DNA of 64,000 bases from Lasioglossum baleicum (Eukaryota; Arthropoda; Insecta; Hymenoptera; Halictidae). The translations under genes and the position numbers were made by a program. Positions 1 to 9,405 of the stretch are shown here, one piece after another; position 1 is the first letter of the stretch, and each line of letters starts with the position of its first letter. The notes under the pieces were generated by a model. It ran no database searches. It had not been told where the DNA came from and worked only from the letters and a program-made list of their open reading frames with translations. Location: contig NW_027469125.1 in the NCBI RefSeq assembly GCF_051020765.1, positions 248,001 to 312,000 of the forward strand, in the 5' to 3' direction.

Positions 1-287
1 AATATTTTTTAAGGTATCCTATCACTATTTTATATACAGGGTGTCTCAAAATTAGGTCCGGAGCCGAAAATGGGAGGTTCCTGAGATCATTTCAAGCGAC
101 ATTTTCCTTTGAAAAAATGTCGTCCGCGGCTTCGTTAACGAGTTATTAACGAAAAACACGGACCAATCAGAGCGCGAACTAGACGCGTGCAGCCCGGCGC
201 GCCGGCAGCCGAGTGTCGGTGGCACGCCGCGATGTCGTAACGAACAAAAGTTTCTCGATGATGTGAATCCTCGCCAATTTCGATAAG

Positions 288-716
288 CTTTGGATATGTT
301 GTCAATACCATGATTCTGAACAATATTTCCCTTTACAGTTTCTGTCGATCGGCTTTAGTTTACGACATTATTGTAAAAATTTGTAATTGTAAATCGACCG
401 ATGTACTATTTCCTATCCGATTTCGATAATCTTTGGATATGTTGTCAATACCATAATTCTGAACAACATTTCCCTTTACAGTTTCTGTCGATCGGCTTTA
501 GTTTACGATATTATTGTAAAAATTTGTAATTGTAAATCGATCGATGTACTATTTCCTATCCGATTTCGATAAGCTTTGGATATGTTGTCAATACCATGAT
601 TCTGAACAACATTTCCCTTTACAGTTTCTGTCGATTGGCTTTAGTTTACGATATTATTGTAAAAATTTGTAATTGTAAATCGATCGATGTACATACTATT
701 TCCTCGCCGATGTCGA
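288..716. repeat. 143-bp tandem repeat, left arm, 3 copies
   Basis: The landmark TGGATATGTTGTCAATACC recurs at 291, 434 and 577, giving an exact 143-bp period. The unit is AT-rich and contains TTTACAATTACAAATTTTTAC (opposite strand). Copies differ by a few substitutions, such as CGATCG versus CGACCG. The first unit joins the arm end through a diverged junction. Confidence 0.9.
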
Positions 717-931
717 TGAGCTTCATTTCAAAGGAAAAAGATATTTAAAACATCGAATTTATAACATATTTCAAAGTCATCGAAATCGGTGAGGACCCAC
801 ATCATCGGCAACTTTACCCGAACGATAGAAGAAGCACAAACTTATTGAATTAAAAACTCACTTATTCAGCCGTAAATCCATTTGACTACCACATACAACC
901 ACCACACTTTTACATAATCTTCGAATCGGTG

Positions 932-959
932 TTTTCGAGAATCATATGATTCTCGAAAA
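932..959. repeat. Perfect 28-bp palindrome in the core of the fold-back element
   Basis: The half-site TTTTCGAGAATCAT is followed directly by its complement, with no spacer. It lies in the unique core between the two arms. It may form a cruciform or bind a dimeric protein. It could also be a chance remnant of an earlier fold-back. Confidence 0.8.
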
Positions 960-1377
960 ATCAATATCTCCTTGGGAACGATTTCATTTGTTTTAAACGA
1001 CGCCTTCATCGAATACATTGTACGCTGGGAGAGCACAGTTTCGCGCGGCATCGCGAAGAGCATCGAACTCTTTCCGCGTCGGAGTAAGTAATTTCGTTCG
1101 ATATCGATACGAGTTATAAAAGTGTGCTACAAGTTCAACAATTATGTAAAAGTGTGGTGGTTGTATGTGGTAGTCAAATGGATTTACGGCTGAATAAGTG
1201 AGTTTTTGATTCAACAACTTTGTGCTTCTGCTATCGTTCAGGTAAAGTTGCCGATGATGTGGGTCCTCACCGATTTCGATGACTTTGAAATATGTTATAA
1301 ATTCGATGTTTTAAATATCTTTTCCCTTTGAAATGAAGCTCATCGACATCGGCGAGGAGATAGTATGTACATCGATC

Positions 1378-2378
1378 GATTTACAATTACAAATTTTTAC
1401 AATAATATCGTAAACTAAAGCCGATCGACAGAAACTGTAAAGGGAAATGTTGTTCAGAATTATGGTATTGACAACATATCCAAAGATTATCGAAATCGAA
1501 TAGGAAATAGTACATCGGTCGATTTACAATTACAAATTTTTACAATAATATCGTAAACTAAAGCCGATCGGCAGAAACTGTAAAGGGAAATGTTGTTCAG
1601 AATCATGGTATTGACAACATATCCAAAAATTATCGAAATCGAATAGGAAATAGTACATCGGTCGATTTACAATTACAAATTTTTACAATAATATCGTAAA
1701 CTAAAGCCGATCGGCAGAAACTGTAAAGGGAAATGTTGTTCAGAATCATGGTATTGACAACATATCCAAAAATTATCGAAATCGGATAGGAAATAGTACA
1801 TCGATCGATTTACAATTACAAATTTTTACAATAATATCGTAAACTAAAGCCGATCGACAGAAACTGTAAAGGGAAATGTTGTTCAGAATTATGGTATTGA
1901 CAACATATCCAAAGATTATCGAAATCGGATAGGAAATAGTACATCGGTCGATTTACAATTACAAATTTTTACAATAATATCGTAAACTAAAGCCGATCGG
2001 CAGAAACTGTAAAGGGAAATGTTGTTCAGAATCATGGTATTGACAACATATCCAAAAATTATCGAAATCGGATAGGAAATAGTACATCGATCGATTTACA
2101 ATTTCAAATTTTTACAATAATATCGTAAACTAAAGCCGATCGACAGAAACTGTAAAGGGAAATGTTGTTCAGAATTATGGTATTGACAACATATCCAAAG
2201 ATTATCGAAATCGGATAGGAAATAGTACATCGGTCGATTTACAATTACAAATTTTTACAATAATGTCGTAAACTAAAGCCGATCGACAGAAACTGTAAAG
2301 GGAAATGTTGTTCAGAATCATGGTATTGACAACATATCCAAAGCTTATCGAAATTGGCGAGGATTCACATCATCGAGA
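1378..2378. repeat. 143-bp tandem repeat, right arm, 7 copies (inverted relative to left)
   Basis: The landmark TTGACAACAT occurs at 1468, 1611, 1754, 1897, 2040, 2183 and 2326, always 143 bp apart. It is the inverted form of the left-arm unit. Substitutions such as AGATTATCG versus AAATTATCG alternate between neighbouring units, which suggests that blocks of two units were copied together. Confidence 0.9.
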
Positions 2379-2685
2379 AACTTTTGTTCGTTACGACATC
2401 GCGGCGTGCCACCGACACTCGGCTGCCGGCGCGCCGGGCTGCACGCGTCTAGCTCGCGCTCTGATTGGTCCGTGTTTTTCGTTAATAACTCGTTAACGAA
2501 GCCGCGGACGACATTTTTTCAAAGGAAAATGTCGCTTGAAATGATCTCAGGAACCTCCCATTTTCGGCTCCGGACCTAATTTTGAGACACCCTGTATAAC
2601 GCAATAATGTTCAAATTACTTTTGTTTACTATAAACTATCAATTATATTGTAAAATAATTATTGCAATGGTAACAATAAGGAAAA

Positions 2686-3700
2686 CTAGAGGGTTATTGT
2701 TGCTCGCTCGCTTCGCTCGCTCGCGAGTAGGGTTGTTTTTGCTCGCTCGCTTCGCGAGCTCGCGGATAGGACTGCTCTTGCGAAAGGGTTAGTGGTACGC
2801 ATGGCTAGTAGTACCTATAGCTATTAACGTTTTTTTTTATTTGGTGTGCCTCTCCACGAGCCACACAAAGAACTTCCCGATTCGTTAGTTGCAGTATATG
2901 ATTATCATTATTAAGTGTACGTTTTAAGAAGATTATACGTTTTCAGGGAAATTCAATAGTTTTCTACTTATCAAAATGTTTGCTATATGGCGTCGCATTA
3001 AACGAACATCGCAGGCTCGTTGCTCGCTTGGTTCCTTGTTATAGCATACTAATGTTGCAAAATAAATTGTCTTAATTAGTTTTTCGCAAACGATACAACT
3101 CCTCATTATCCGGGTTTGCAGTATTGATCTTGGATTTCTTCGATACTGTTAATTTAAATTGTCCCAAAATATATAAACTGCTCAATTTTGAAACTCTGCT
3201 CAGTGCTACATACAACACTTGTAAAGTTCGTTTTTCTGATGTTTTAAAATTCAAACATACTTTTCTCGTATGTTTGTCCCTGACTTTTATGAATCGTAAT
3301 CGCGTCAGCAGGAACCACTGGAAATTGACTACGTGTGATTTGATATTTTTCCTCACTCGACATATTTACATGATTCGAGATTTTTAGTATTGGTGTTAAA
3401 TTTTGATGAATATTTGCATTTTTCATATAATCACGATAACGAGTTCTTACTTTCACTCCTACTCTGGCCAATTGAAAATCTAACCACAATAGAGACGAAA
3501 TTTTAGTATTTTCTTGAAAAGTAATAAATTTTAATATTCCACATGTGTATGTGTGCTCCATTAACCAATCCGTTTTCAACATCAATGTTATTAATAATTA
3601 TCATATAGTTTATATTAATTTTCAATTTAATCTCAGTTAATAATCCGTTTTGAACTGATTGTTTTTTTAAAGATTGTAATATAAATTTTTTTTGTACTTT
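2686..3700 (-). mobile_element. Helitron remnant, 3' part
   Basis: Read on the minus strand, a degraded Helitron helicase end is followed by about 380 bp and then a CTAG end at 2689-2686 with T as the next base, the signature of a Helitron 3' terminus. GC-rich GCGAGCGAAGCGAGC repeats, one able to pair as GCTCGC-gaa-GCGAGC, lie just upstream of that end. The 5' part is missing; homology stops near 3694, where another repeat begins. Confidence 0.6.
3072..3585 (-). pseudogene. Helitron Pif1-like helicase, C-terminal fragment, frameshifted
   Basis: Two minus-strand frames overlap. The first (3244-3585) contains FPVVPADAITIHKSQGQTYE, the late helicase motif of Pif1-type Helitron Rep/helicase proteins. 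The second (3072-3356) carries the following LYVALSRVSKLSSLYILG, motif VI of the same domain. The two motifs belong to one domain but lie in different frames, so the gene is frameshifted near 3250-3300. The Rep nuclease part and the Walker A motif are absent. The product would unwind DNA during rolling-circle transposition; this copy is dead. Confidence 0.75.
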
Positions 3701-4268
3701 CATCGATATTCTTTGAAAATGTATTCTCGGGAGTAGAGATGATTAACTCACTATTGCATTGGGATAATTTTCGATTATTGTAAGCGGAAACATTAGCGTA
3801 AGGTACAAAAAAATTTTTTTTTAATTAAAAAAATTTTTTTAAATTTAAAAAAAATGAAAAAAAATTTTTTTGTGTAATTACGTTTGTTTCTTCGGAGGAA
3901 ACTTTCCGCTCTCTCGTATAAATTGCATTGTAGAATCAACTCCTTTCGAAAAAAACTAAAAAACGAAAAAACTGCTTGACCAACATGGACCAAAATCTAA
4001 TCAGCTCTAAGTTACGACGGGGCACATCGATTGCATCATTCATCATTCTGATCGCGTTGTTACTTTTTCATAAAACGTTAACGAAAAATTTGATACCATA
4101 GAAACAGACATACGCGCGCGCGCGAACACACACACACACACACACATACGAACATTTTGCTGAAAATAGTCTAAAATGACTGCAATGACCATGAAACGTG
4201 AAGATCTGTTAAAAAATCGATTTTCGGGGTCATTACAATAACTTCCCTACAAAATCGGGAAGTTAATA
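3694..4268 (-). repeat. Interspersed repeat, copy 1 (inverted copy at 51699-52277)
   Basis: This 575-bp stretch is the inverted copy of 51699-52277 and includes the same oligo-A/T tract, a CA microsatellite (4131-4145) and a terminal hairpin. The hairpin pairs AACTTCCC with GGGAAGTT (4252-4265). No coding capacity is seen. It lies directly upstream of the Helitron helicase fragment on the same strand and could belong to that element. Confidence 0.75.
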
Positions 4269-4352
4269 AGAATGCAATAAAAGAATTATATATAGCATTA
4301 TAAGGCAATTTCAGAATAGGGTAATTTCAGCATTACCCATATACCAGAGTTT

Positions 4353-4380
4353 ACTAGGGGGCTCCGCCCCCTACTCGCTT
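4353..4380 (-). other. Helitron-type 3' terminus (hairpin plus CTAG)
   Basis: On the minus strand the hairpin AGGGGGC-gga-GCCCCCT runs straight into CTAG followed by T. This is the canonical end of a Helitron inserted between A and T. A GCGAGCGAAGCGAGT tract precedes it, matching the tract before the end at 2686, so the two ends are probably from related elements. The 5' end to the right was not found. Confidence 0.55.
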
Positions 4381-4400
4381 CGCTCGCCAACTCCCGTTGG

Positions 4401-4407
<7 letters not shown>

Positions 4408-4447
<40 letters not shown>
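4408..4447. repeat. (TC)n microsatellite
   Basis: About twenty uninterrupted TC dinucleotides, followed by a short GCGCGCACACACACA tract. Confidence 0.95.
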
Positions 4448-4449
<2 letters not shown>

Positions 4450-4633
4450 GCAAGCGCGCGCACACACACACATTTCCCCTGCAGAAGGCAACCCGCTCGG
4501 CGTTTTAGGGCCTCAGAAATCACAAAACTATTTTATATAATATAGAAAGATACTATTTTTTACTATGTGTAAATACATTATTATTAAATAACGTAATAAC
4601 CTTGATGTAATCCTAAAGAACATAGATAAATGC

Positions 4634-5515
4634 TGCGACGAGACAACGACTCGTCGCAAGCCGCGTCTAGGCCTAAGAGTAAGAGCGAGCGAACGGCAGT
4701 CATATTTGTAGACTTTGTCGAAACTGGCCTGCACCACTCACCACGAAGAATCAGCCGCGACGCGAGCGGCACTCTTCGTGGTCTGTGCTTTCGTCTCCTG
4801 CCTATATAAGGCAGAACGAGACGAATTCTCACCGGAGTTCACCTGGAGGCATTCTCATCCTCGCCGGTAAGTGAACGAGCTCGAATACTCCTGGGTGCGT
4901 CCAGGACGTGAGCTCTTCGGTATTCTTCGATCGGGTGCTTCCGTTCGAGCGTACAGACGTTCCTGCTGGACGACGAGGCCGTCCAGTTCGCAGGTTGAGA
5001 CAACCGTTCCAGGAGACGCTCCCCGTCGAAACCGCGACGTACCGGAATCCGCGAAGTATATATAAATCGCCGTTTTACCCGCGTCCAGAATCCAGCCGCG
5101 GTAGCATAATCCGGAATCACGCCAACGCACCGTGTTGGCGTAGCATGGTCTGGCTTGTCCGGACCGCACCCGGCCCGTCTTTTAACTCGCGTCCGTAGTC
5201 CGTAAATTAGTGTAGTGCTAGTTGTAAGTGCGCCGACCGAGCCTTGACCGACCAGGCTGACTGTTCGCCGTTCGTTTCTTCACCGCGTTATTATTGTAGT
5301 GTTCCCCGGACCGAGAATCTCTGCCGTCGTTGTCGTCGCGTCAGCTACCGCTGTCACGCCAGAGACCGCCGCCGCCAGAAACTCGTCCAGGCACCGTTCA
5401 ATTAGTATAGAATAAACCTTAGTTTTACCAGACTTCGCACAACCTTCATTACTTCCATCCTAACGAACCCTGGTAACTCTTGAGCAACAGGGCATCGCGA
5501 AGTCGGTACGTTACA
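4634..5515 (+). mobile_element. Probable solo LTR, 882 bp
   Basis: It starts TGCGACGAG and ends GGTACGTTACA, and the same four bases ATGC flank both ends (4630-4633 and 5516-5519). It has a TATATAAG box at 4803-4810 and AATAAA at 5411-5416, in the order expected for U3-R-U5 on the plus strand. The first 25 bases form a hairpin (TGCGACGAG with CTCGTCGCA). No internal region adjoins it. A 4-bp target duplication fits a Gypsy-type element. Overlapping ORFs at 4584-5198 are shadows. Confidence 0.55.
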
Positions 5516-5519
5516 ATGC

Positions 5520-6687
5520 ATTGCATGTTTCGAAAACTACTTGAGATATAGCTGAAGTAGACATTATAACAGAAAACTTCAAATCTTCGAAGCTTCGCTC
5601 AGTAGCAAGGTATCTTCAAGTCAGCGCCACTCTCTCGTGCACTGTTAACGATCCTCGCATGACTGTATTTTTTCGCGATAAGTGTGGTGCCACCTTGTTC
5701 ACCAATCTGTTAAATAGGTTTTCGTCCATGCGAAAATAATTTTTGTAATCATCAGAATTTGTTAATGACTGTACTATCCTCTATTAAGTACAATGCGGAG
5801 AATTTAATATAATATAGTATAATATAAAATACTCTTGTTTGGGATTGGCTGAATGCGCCGACACCGTGCGAGCTCCGATTGGCTGCTTCTTACGTCACCG
5901 CGATCGAGAGTCGATGAGCAGCTCGCAGATCAGAGGCCAGCACCGTCGGAATTCGAAGCAGATCGATTATCGACCGAAATAGAGCGGATCTACTATTGGC
6001 TAATCGCTCCGACGATGCGCGAATCCGGCGTGCGACGGTTGCGGTCAACTGCCAGCTGTGTTCATCGGTCTCACTCGTTATCTATTCCTACAATCGAATA
6101 CGTCGCGCGTCTCTGTGACCGGTATCGAAACGGAAAGTCGATCACTTGTCGACATACGAGAAAGTGCAGTCGGGATTCCTACAATTAGTAACACCTATCT
6201 GTAATTCTTTCTTTATTGTAAAAGACACAAACGCTCTTACTTGAGTCTCAACAGTCCAGTTTGTTTTGTACGGTTCGTGGATAAGTGACGAACCCAAGTT
6301 GGGAATTAAAGTTAAAGACACTATCGCGTTCGAAATCTCAAAGCAGGACGTGCAAACTGTCGCTCCTTGTTTATACATCGCACAGAGGTAAAATAATTTG
6401 GTTAGTTGCCTGTGTTATACATTGATCGATTCGTCTCTGTACACTGATCATATTCATATAAGTGAAGTGTGAATTGGTCATCAAATTGTGGATTTATTGT
6501 ACTTTTTCTGCATCTTAATCGAGTGATTTGAAAGTAGTTTGTGTGTGATCGATCTCCGGCTGTGTTTATCAGCAGTGGTTTCGACGTGTTGGTACACACG
6601 GACATCGTACATCTCCTCATCATACAAGGAAGCAGTGTGTCTCAACTTACTGGGTCTCTCTCTCTCCTTGCCAACACAAACTAAGTT
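5520..6687. other. Region without clear gene; right part probably LINE 5' UTR
   Basis: No convincing ORF is present. From about 5830 the sequence becomes GC-richer and holds three GATTGGC/TATTGGC boxes (inverted CCAAT) near 5844, 5877 and 5994 and a CRE-like TTACGTCA at 5888. It leads into the LINE ORF1 start at 6688, so it is plausibly the LINE 5' UTR with an internal promoter. The LINE 5' boundary cannot be placed. Confidence 0.4.
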
Positions 6688-7530
6688 ATGTCTCAAACTA
6701 AAAGATCGTTATGCAAGGGGTGTGGGATGCAAGTGGCAAAGCCCGTCACGTGCACATCCTGTGACGTTGTGTCTCATCCTGCCTGCGTTCACCGAACTCA
6801 GCATCCCTTTCTTAAGGGAAAGCTGTTAAATTGCGGAGATGATATGACAACCAATGCCACTACCTCACCTACAACATCAGCTCACGGCATTGTCACGTCA
6901 CCAAATGATGATCTTCTGAATAGAATCGAACAACTTCTTGACGCCAAATTCTCCAAATTTGAAAATGAGCTGAGGACGGAGCTAGGCACTAAATTCTCCA
7001 AGCTAGAAAATGACCTGTTGGATTTTCAATCAAATCTTGTTTCACTAAACAACTCTTTAATAGATTTAAATAAAAGAGTTTCTAATCTGGAATCGAACTG
7101 CTCTGAAGAGGACATAATAGAGGAGCTGGCGGAAAGAAACAGAAGATCGCATAATATAATTTTGTTTAATCTGACTGAGACAGACGCTACTTCGGACATC
7201 GATGCAGTCAAGAATTTATTGCGCGAGACTGAGCTCACCGAAGCCATCGGTAATTTTTCTATTAAAAGACTGGGAAGTAAAAGTTCCAGTAAACCTCGTC
7301 CTCTCTGCATCTCTTTTAATTCACCGAGCATCCCGAGAAAGATCCTCAAAAACAAACAAAACTACTCTGGTTCTGCGAGAATATCCAACGACTCTACAGT
7401 GAAGCAACGTGCGTTTTTAAGCGATTTACGGGTGAAATTACGTGAAATGAACGATCAATGCAAGACTATTAGATATGTAAACGGTACTCCTAAGATAGTT
7501 ACGAAAAACCGTCAAGATTCAAAAAACTAG
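6688..7530 (+). CDS. LINE ORF1 protein (zinc finger, coiled coil, nucleic-acid binding)
   Basis: This 280-residue protein starts at an ATG. Residues about 8-30 carry CKGCGMQV and CTSCDVVSHPACV, a PHD-like or zinc-knuckle cysteine/histidine cluster. Residues 70-150 form a heptad-rich coiled coil (KFSKFENELRTELGTKFSKL). The rest resembles the nucleic-acid-chaperone domain of many insect LINE ORF1 proteins, with the run RRSHNIILFNL and, near the end, IRYVNGTPKIV. By family knowledge, ORF1 protein coats the LINE RNA. The frame is intact, unlike ORF2, which follows after a short gap. Codon use and length are typical for this group. Confidence 0.8.
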   Translation: MSQTKRSLCKGCGMQVAKPVTCTSCDVVSHPACVHRTQHPFLKGKLLNCGDDMTTNATTSPTTSAHGIVTSPNDDLLNRIEQLLDAKFSKFENELRTELGTKFSKLENDLLDFQSNLVSLNNSLIDLNKRVSNLESNCSEEDIIEELAERNRRSHNIILFNLTETDATSDIDAVKNLLRETELTEAIGNFSIKRLGSKSSSKPRPLCISFNSPSIPRKILKNKQNYSGSARISNDSTVKQRAFLSDLRVKLREMNDQCKTIRYVNGTPKIVTKNRQDSKN

Positions 7531-8293
7531 TCCGTCACCTGTCGATATATTATCAAAATGTTAGAGGTCTACGCACGAAATTGAATGATTTACAGCAAGA
7601 GGTCGCCTGTTCGACACCTCAATACGACGTCCTTATCTTAACTGAAACCTGGCTTACCGATAGTTTTAATGACAGCGAACTAGGCTTGAGTAGTTATACC
7701 ATTCACCGTTGCGACCGATCTAGACAAACAAGCTTATACTCCAGAGGTGACGGCGTTCTCATTGCGATTCGGAACACCTTACGCAGTAGTAGCATTATCA
7801 CTCTACCATTTCAAATGTTGAATACTTATTTGTTGAAGTCACATCTGTTAATCCTGCCCTTATAATTGGTGTTGCATATTTGCCTCCGACAAGCAATGAG
7901 GCCTTATATAGTGCACATTGCTCTGCTATCTCCGATGTTTTGGACAGAAACTTGAACTGTAATTACATTATCTGTGGCGACTATAACCTTCCTCATGTCA
8001 CTTGGTCTGGCTCAAACACATTTCCAGCAAATTCAAATGTATCCACAAATGAATTTGCATCTGCAGAAATTCTCTCCTCAACCTTTAACTATTATAATGG
8101 ATCACAATGCAACCATGTCTTAAATTCGCACGGAAACACGTTAGATTTAATCTTTTCTAATATCGCGTCAACACGTGTTATGTGCTCCACTGAGTCTATT
8201 TTAAAATGTGATTATTATCATCCCGCCCTATACATATCGATTAAGCTCCAAAACATAATAAATACTCAGCATACTTGTAACATTCGAACGTAG

Positions 8294-9405
8294 GGAGAAT
8301 GTGCCAGCTCACTCGGCTGTCCTGGGTTTTTCTGAGCCACGAATGAACAACGCAGATACGGGTTAAACAGATCTCTTTATTATGGACCGAGGTCCTTCAT
8401 CACAGCATGTACGTCGGTCGGTGACGTGGATTATTACAATATAAAACGTAGGGCTATCGCAAGTTATACATAAAGTCGCGGACGCGAAGTGAACGAAACG
8501 CGATACGATGAGAACAAAATGACGCGAAATGATTGGAACGCAAGATGAACGCGACGACAGTGAAACGCGGAGCGGATGATCGGAGTGCGAAGTAAACGTG
8601 ACGCAAGATGAACGCGAAGACAGTGAAACGCGGAGCGGATGATCGGAGCGCGAAGTAAACGCGACGCAAGATGAACGCGAAAACAGTGAAACGCGGAGCG
8701 GATGATCGGAGCGCGAAATAATCGGAACGCAACTTAAAGTTAACGGCGCTAATCGTATGACTGCGAACAATAGAGCGGATAGTACATGAGCCGGTGTATT
8801 CGACAATGCATCGGTATAAACGCGGGCGATAGTGGCTCGACGGATCCCTAACGATCTCGAGAACGACCTCGACGCAGCGTGATTACCGCAGTGACCATTT
8901 TATGGCCTTACAATGCTTCGCATGGTGCAGGTAGTCAGGAACGAGATGCTCGCAGTTTGTGCCGCCTGAGCGTTTTAGGGATTCCTCGTGCCGCGTGACA
9001 CTTGAGGCGAAGAGTCCCGTGCCGTGTGACACTTGGGTCGAGGATGCCCGGTGGTGCGTGCCACTTCGGACGGCGGAGATTTATGTCTCTCGCAGGAAGG
9101 GTCTCCCCGTGTTGTATGACACTTGGGGCCTCGGCGTGGTACGCAGGAAAAGGTTGGGACAGCTCGTGATACAGTCGTAGCATTCGAGAATCCTCTCTAT
9201 TAGCCAGATCGTAACTCGAACTGATTTGATACGGCCTCCGCCGCCCTACTTATACGCCTGTCGCGATCTATTCACTCGCGAGAATCCGCGGCGTCGCGGT
9301 AGCCACCTCGCTGCCGTCGCGGGAGGTAGCGCTTCGCGGTTTCGCGTGGCGCGCTCGCGTATAGTGTATGAGGGAGATGTCTCGTGTCTTATACAATCAT
9401 TACAC
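8294..9405. mobile_element. Unidentified insertion inside LINE ORF2
   Basis: LINE coding sequence stops at about 8293 and resumes at about 9410. The insert is GC-rich, has no recognisable protein, and contains a 63-bp minisatellite and diverged GTGACACTTGRGG repeats (about 8990-9135). Near its left end it holds TTATTATGGACCGAGGTCC, whose palindrome also occurs in the 3' UTR of the host LINE. I could not find a clear target duplication, so the ends are approximate. It may be an LTR fragment or a satellite-bearing non-autonomous element. Confidence 0.5.
8544..8732. repeat. 63-bp minisatellite, 3 copies
   Basis: GATGAACGCG recurs at 8544, 8607 and 8670, an exact 63-bp period, with units differing at few positions. 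The period is a multiple of three, which produces a repetitive antisense reading frame that I regard as a shadow. Confidence 0.9.

Larger units (their letters stand above)
37..2594. mobile_element. Fold-back (long inverted repeat) element with internal satellite
   Basis: The two ends are inverted copies starting CAGGGTGTCTCAAAATTAGG at 37 and ending in its complement at 2594. The sequence TATA lies directly outside both ends (33-36 and 2595-2598), so the target duplication is TA or TATA. The arms, roughly 37-925 and 1143-2594, are inverted copies apart from the number of tandem repeats. A unique core of about 215 bp separates them. No transposase is encoded, so it is a non-autonomous fold-back type element. 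The terminal motif resembles TIRs common in insect genomes, but I cannot name the family. Confidence 0.85.

Noticed and set aside
866..1217. Minus-strand ORFs in the core of the fold-back element
   Set aside because: They overlap each other, follow the inverted arms and show no protein-like features.
288..2378. Repeat arrays considered as CRISPR-like
   Set aside because: Units are 143 bp, directly adjacent with no unique spacers, inside a transposon-like inverted repeat of a eukaryotic genome.
4839..5198. Several ORFs of about 100 codons
   Set aside because: They overlap on both strands inside a probable solo LTR with TATA box and poly(A) signal; no domain is recognised.
8363..8806. 147-codon minus-strand ORF with repeated residues
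   Set aside because: It arises because the 63-bp minisatellite unit is a multiple of three; there are no other coding signs.
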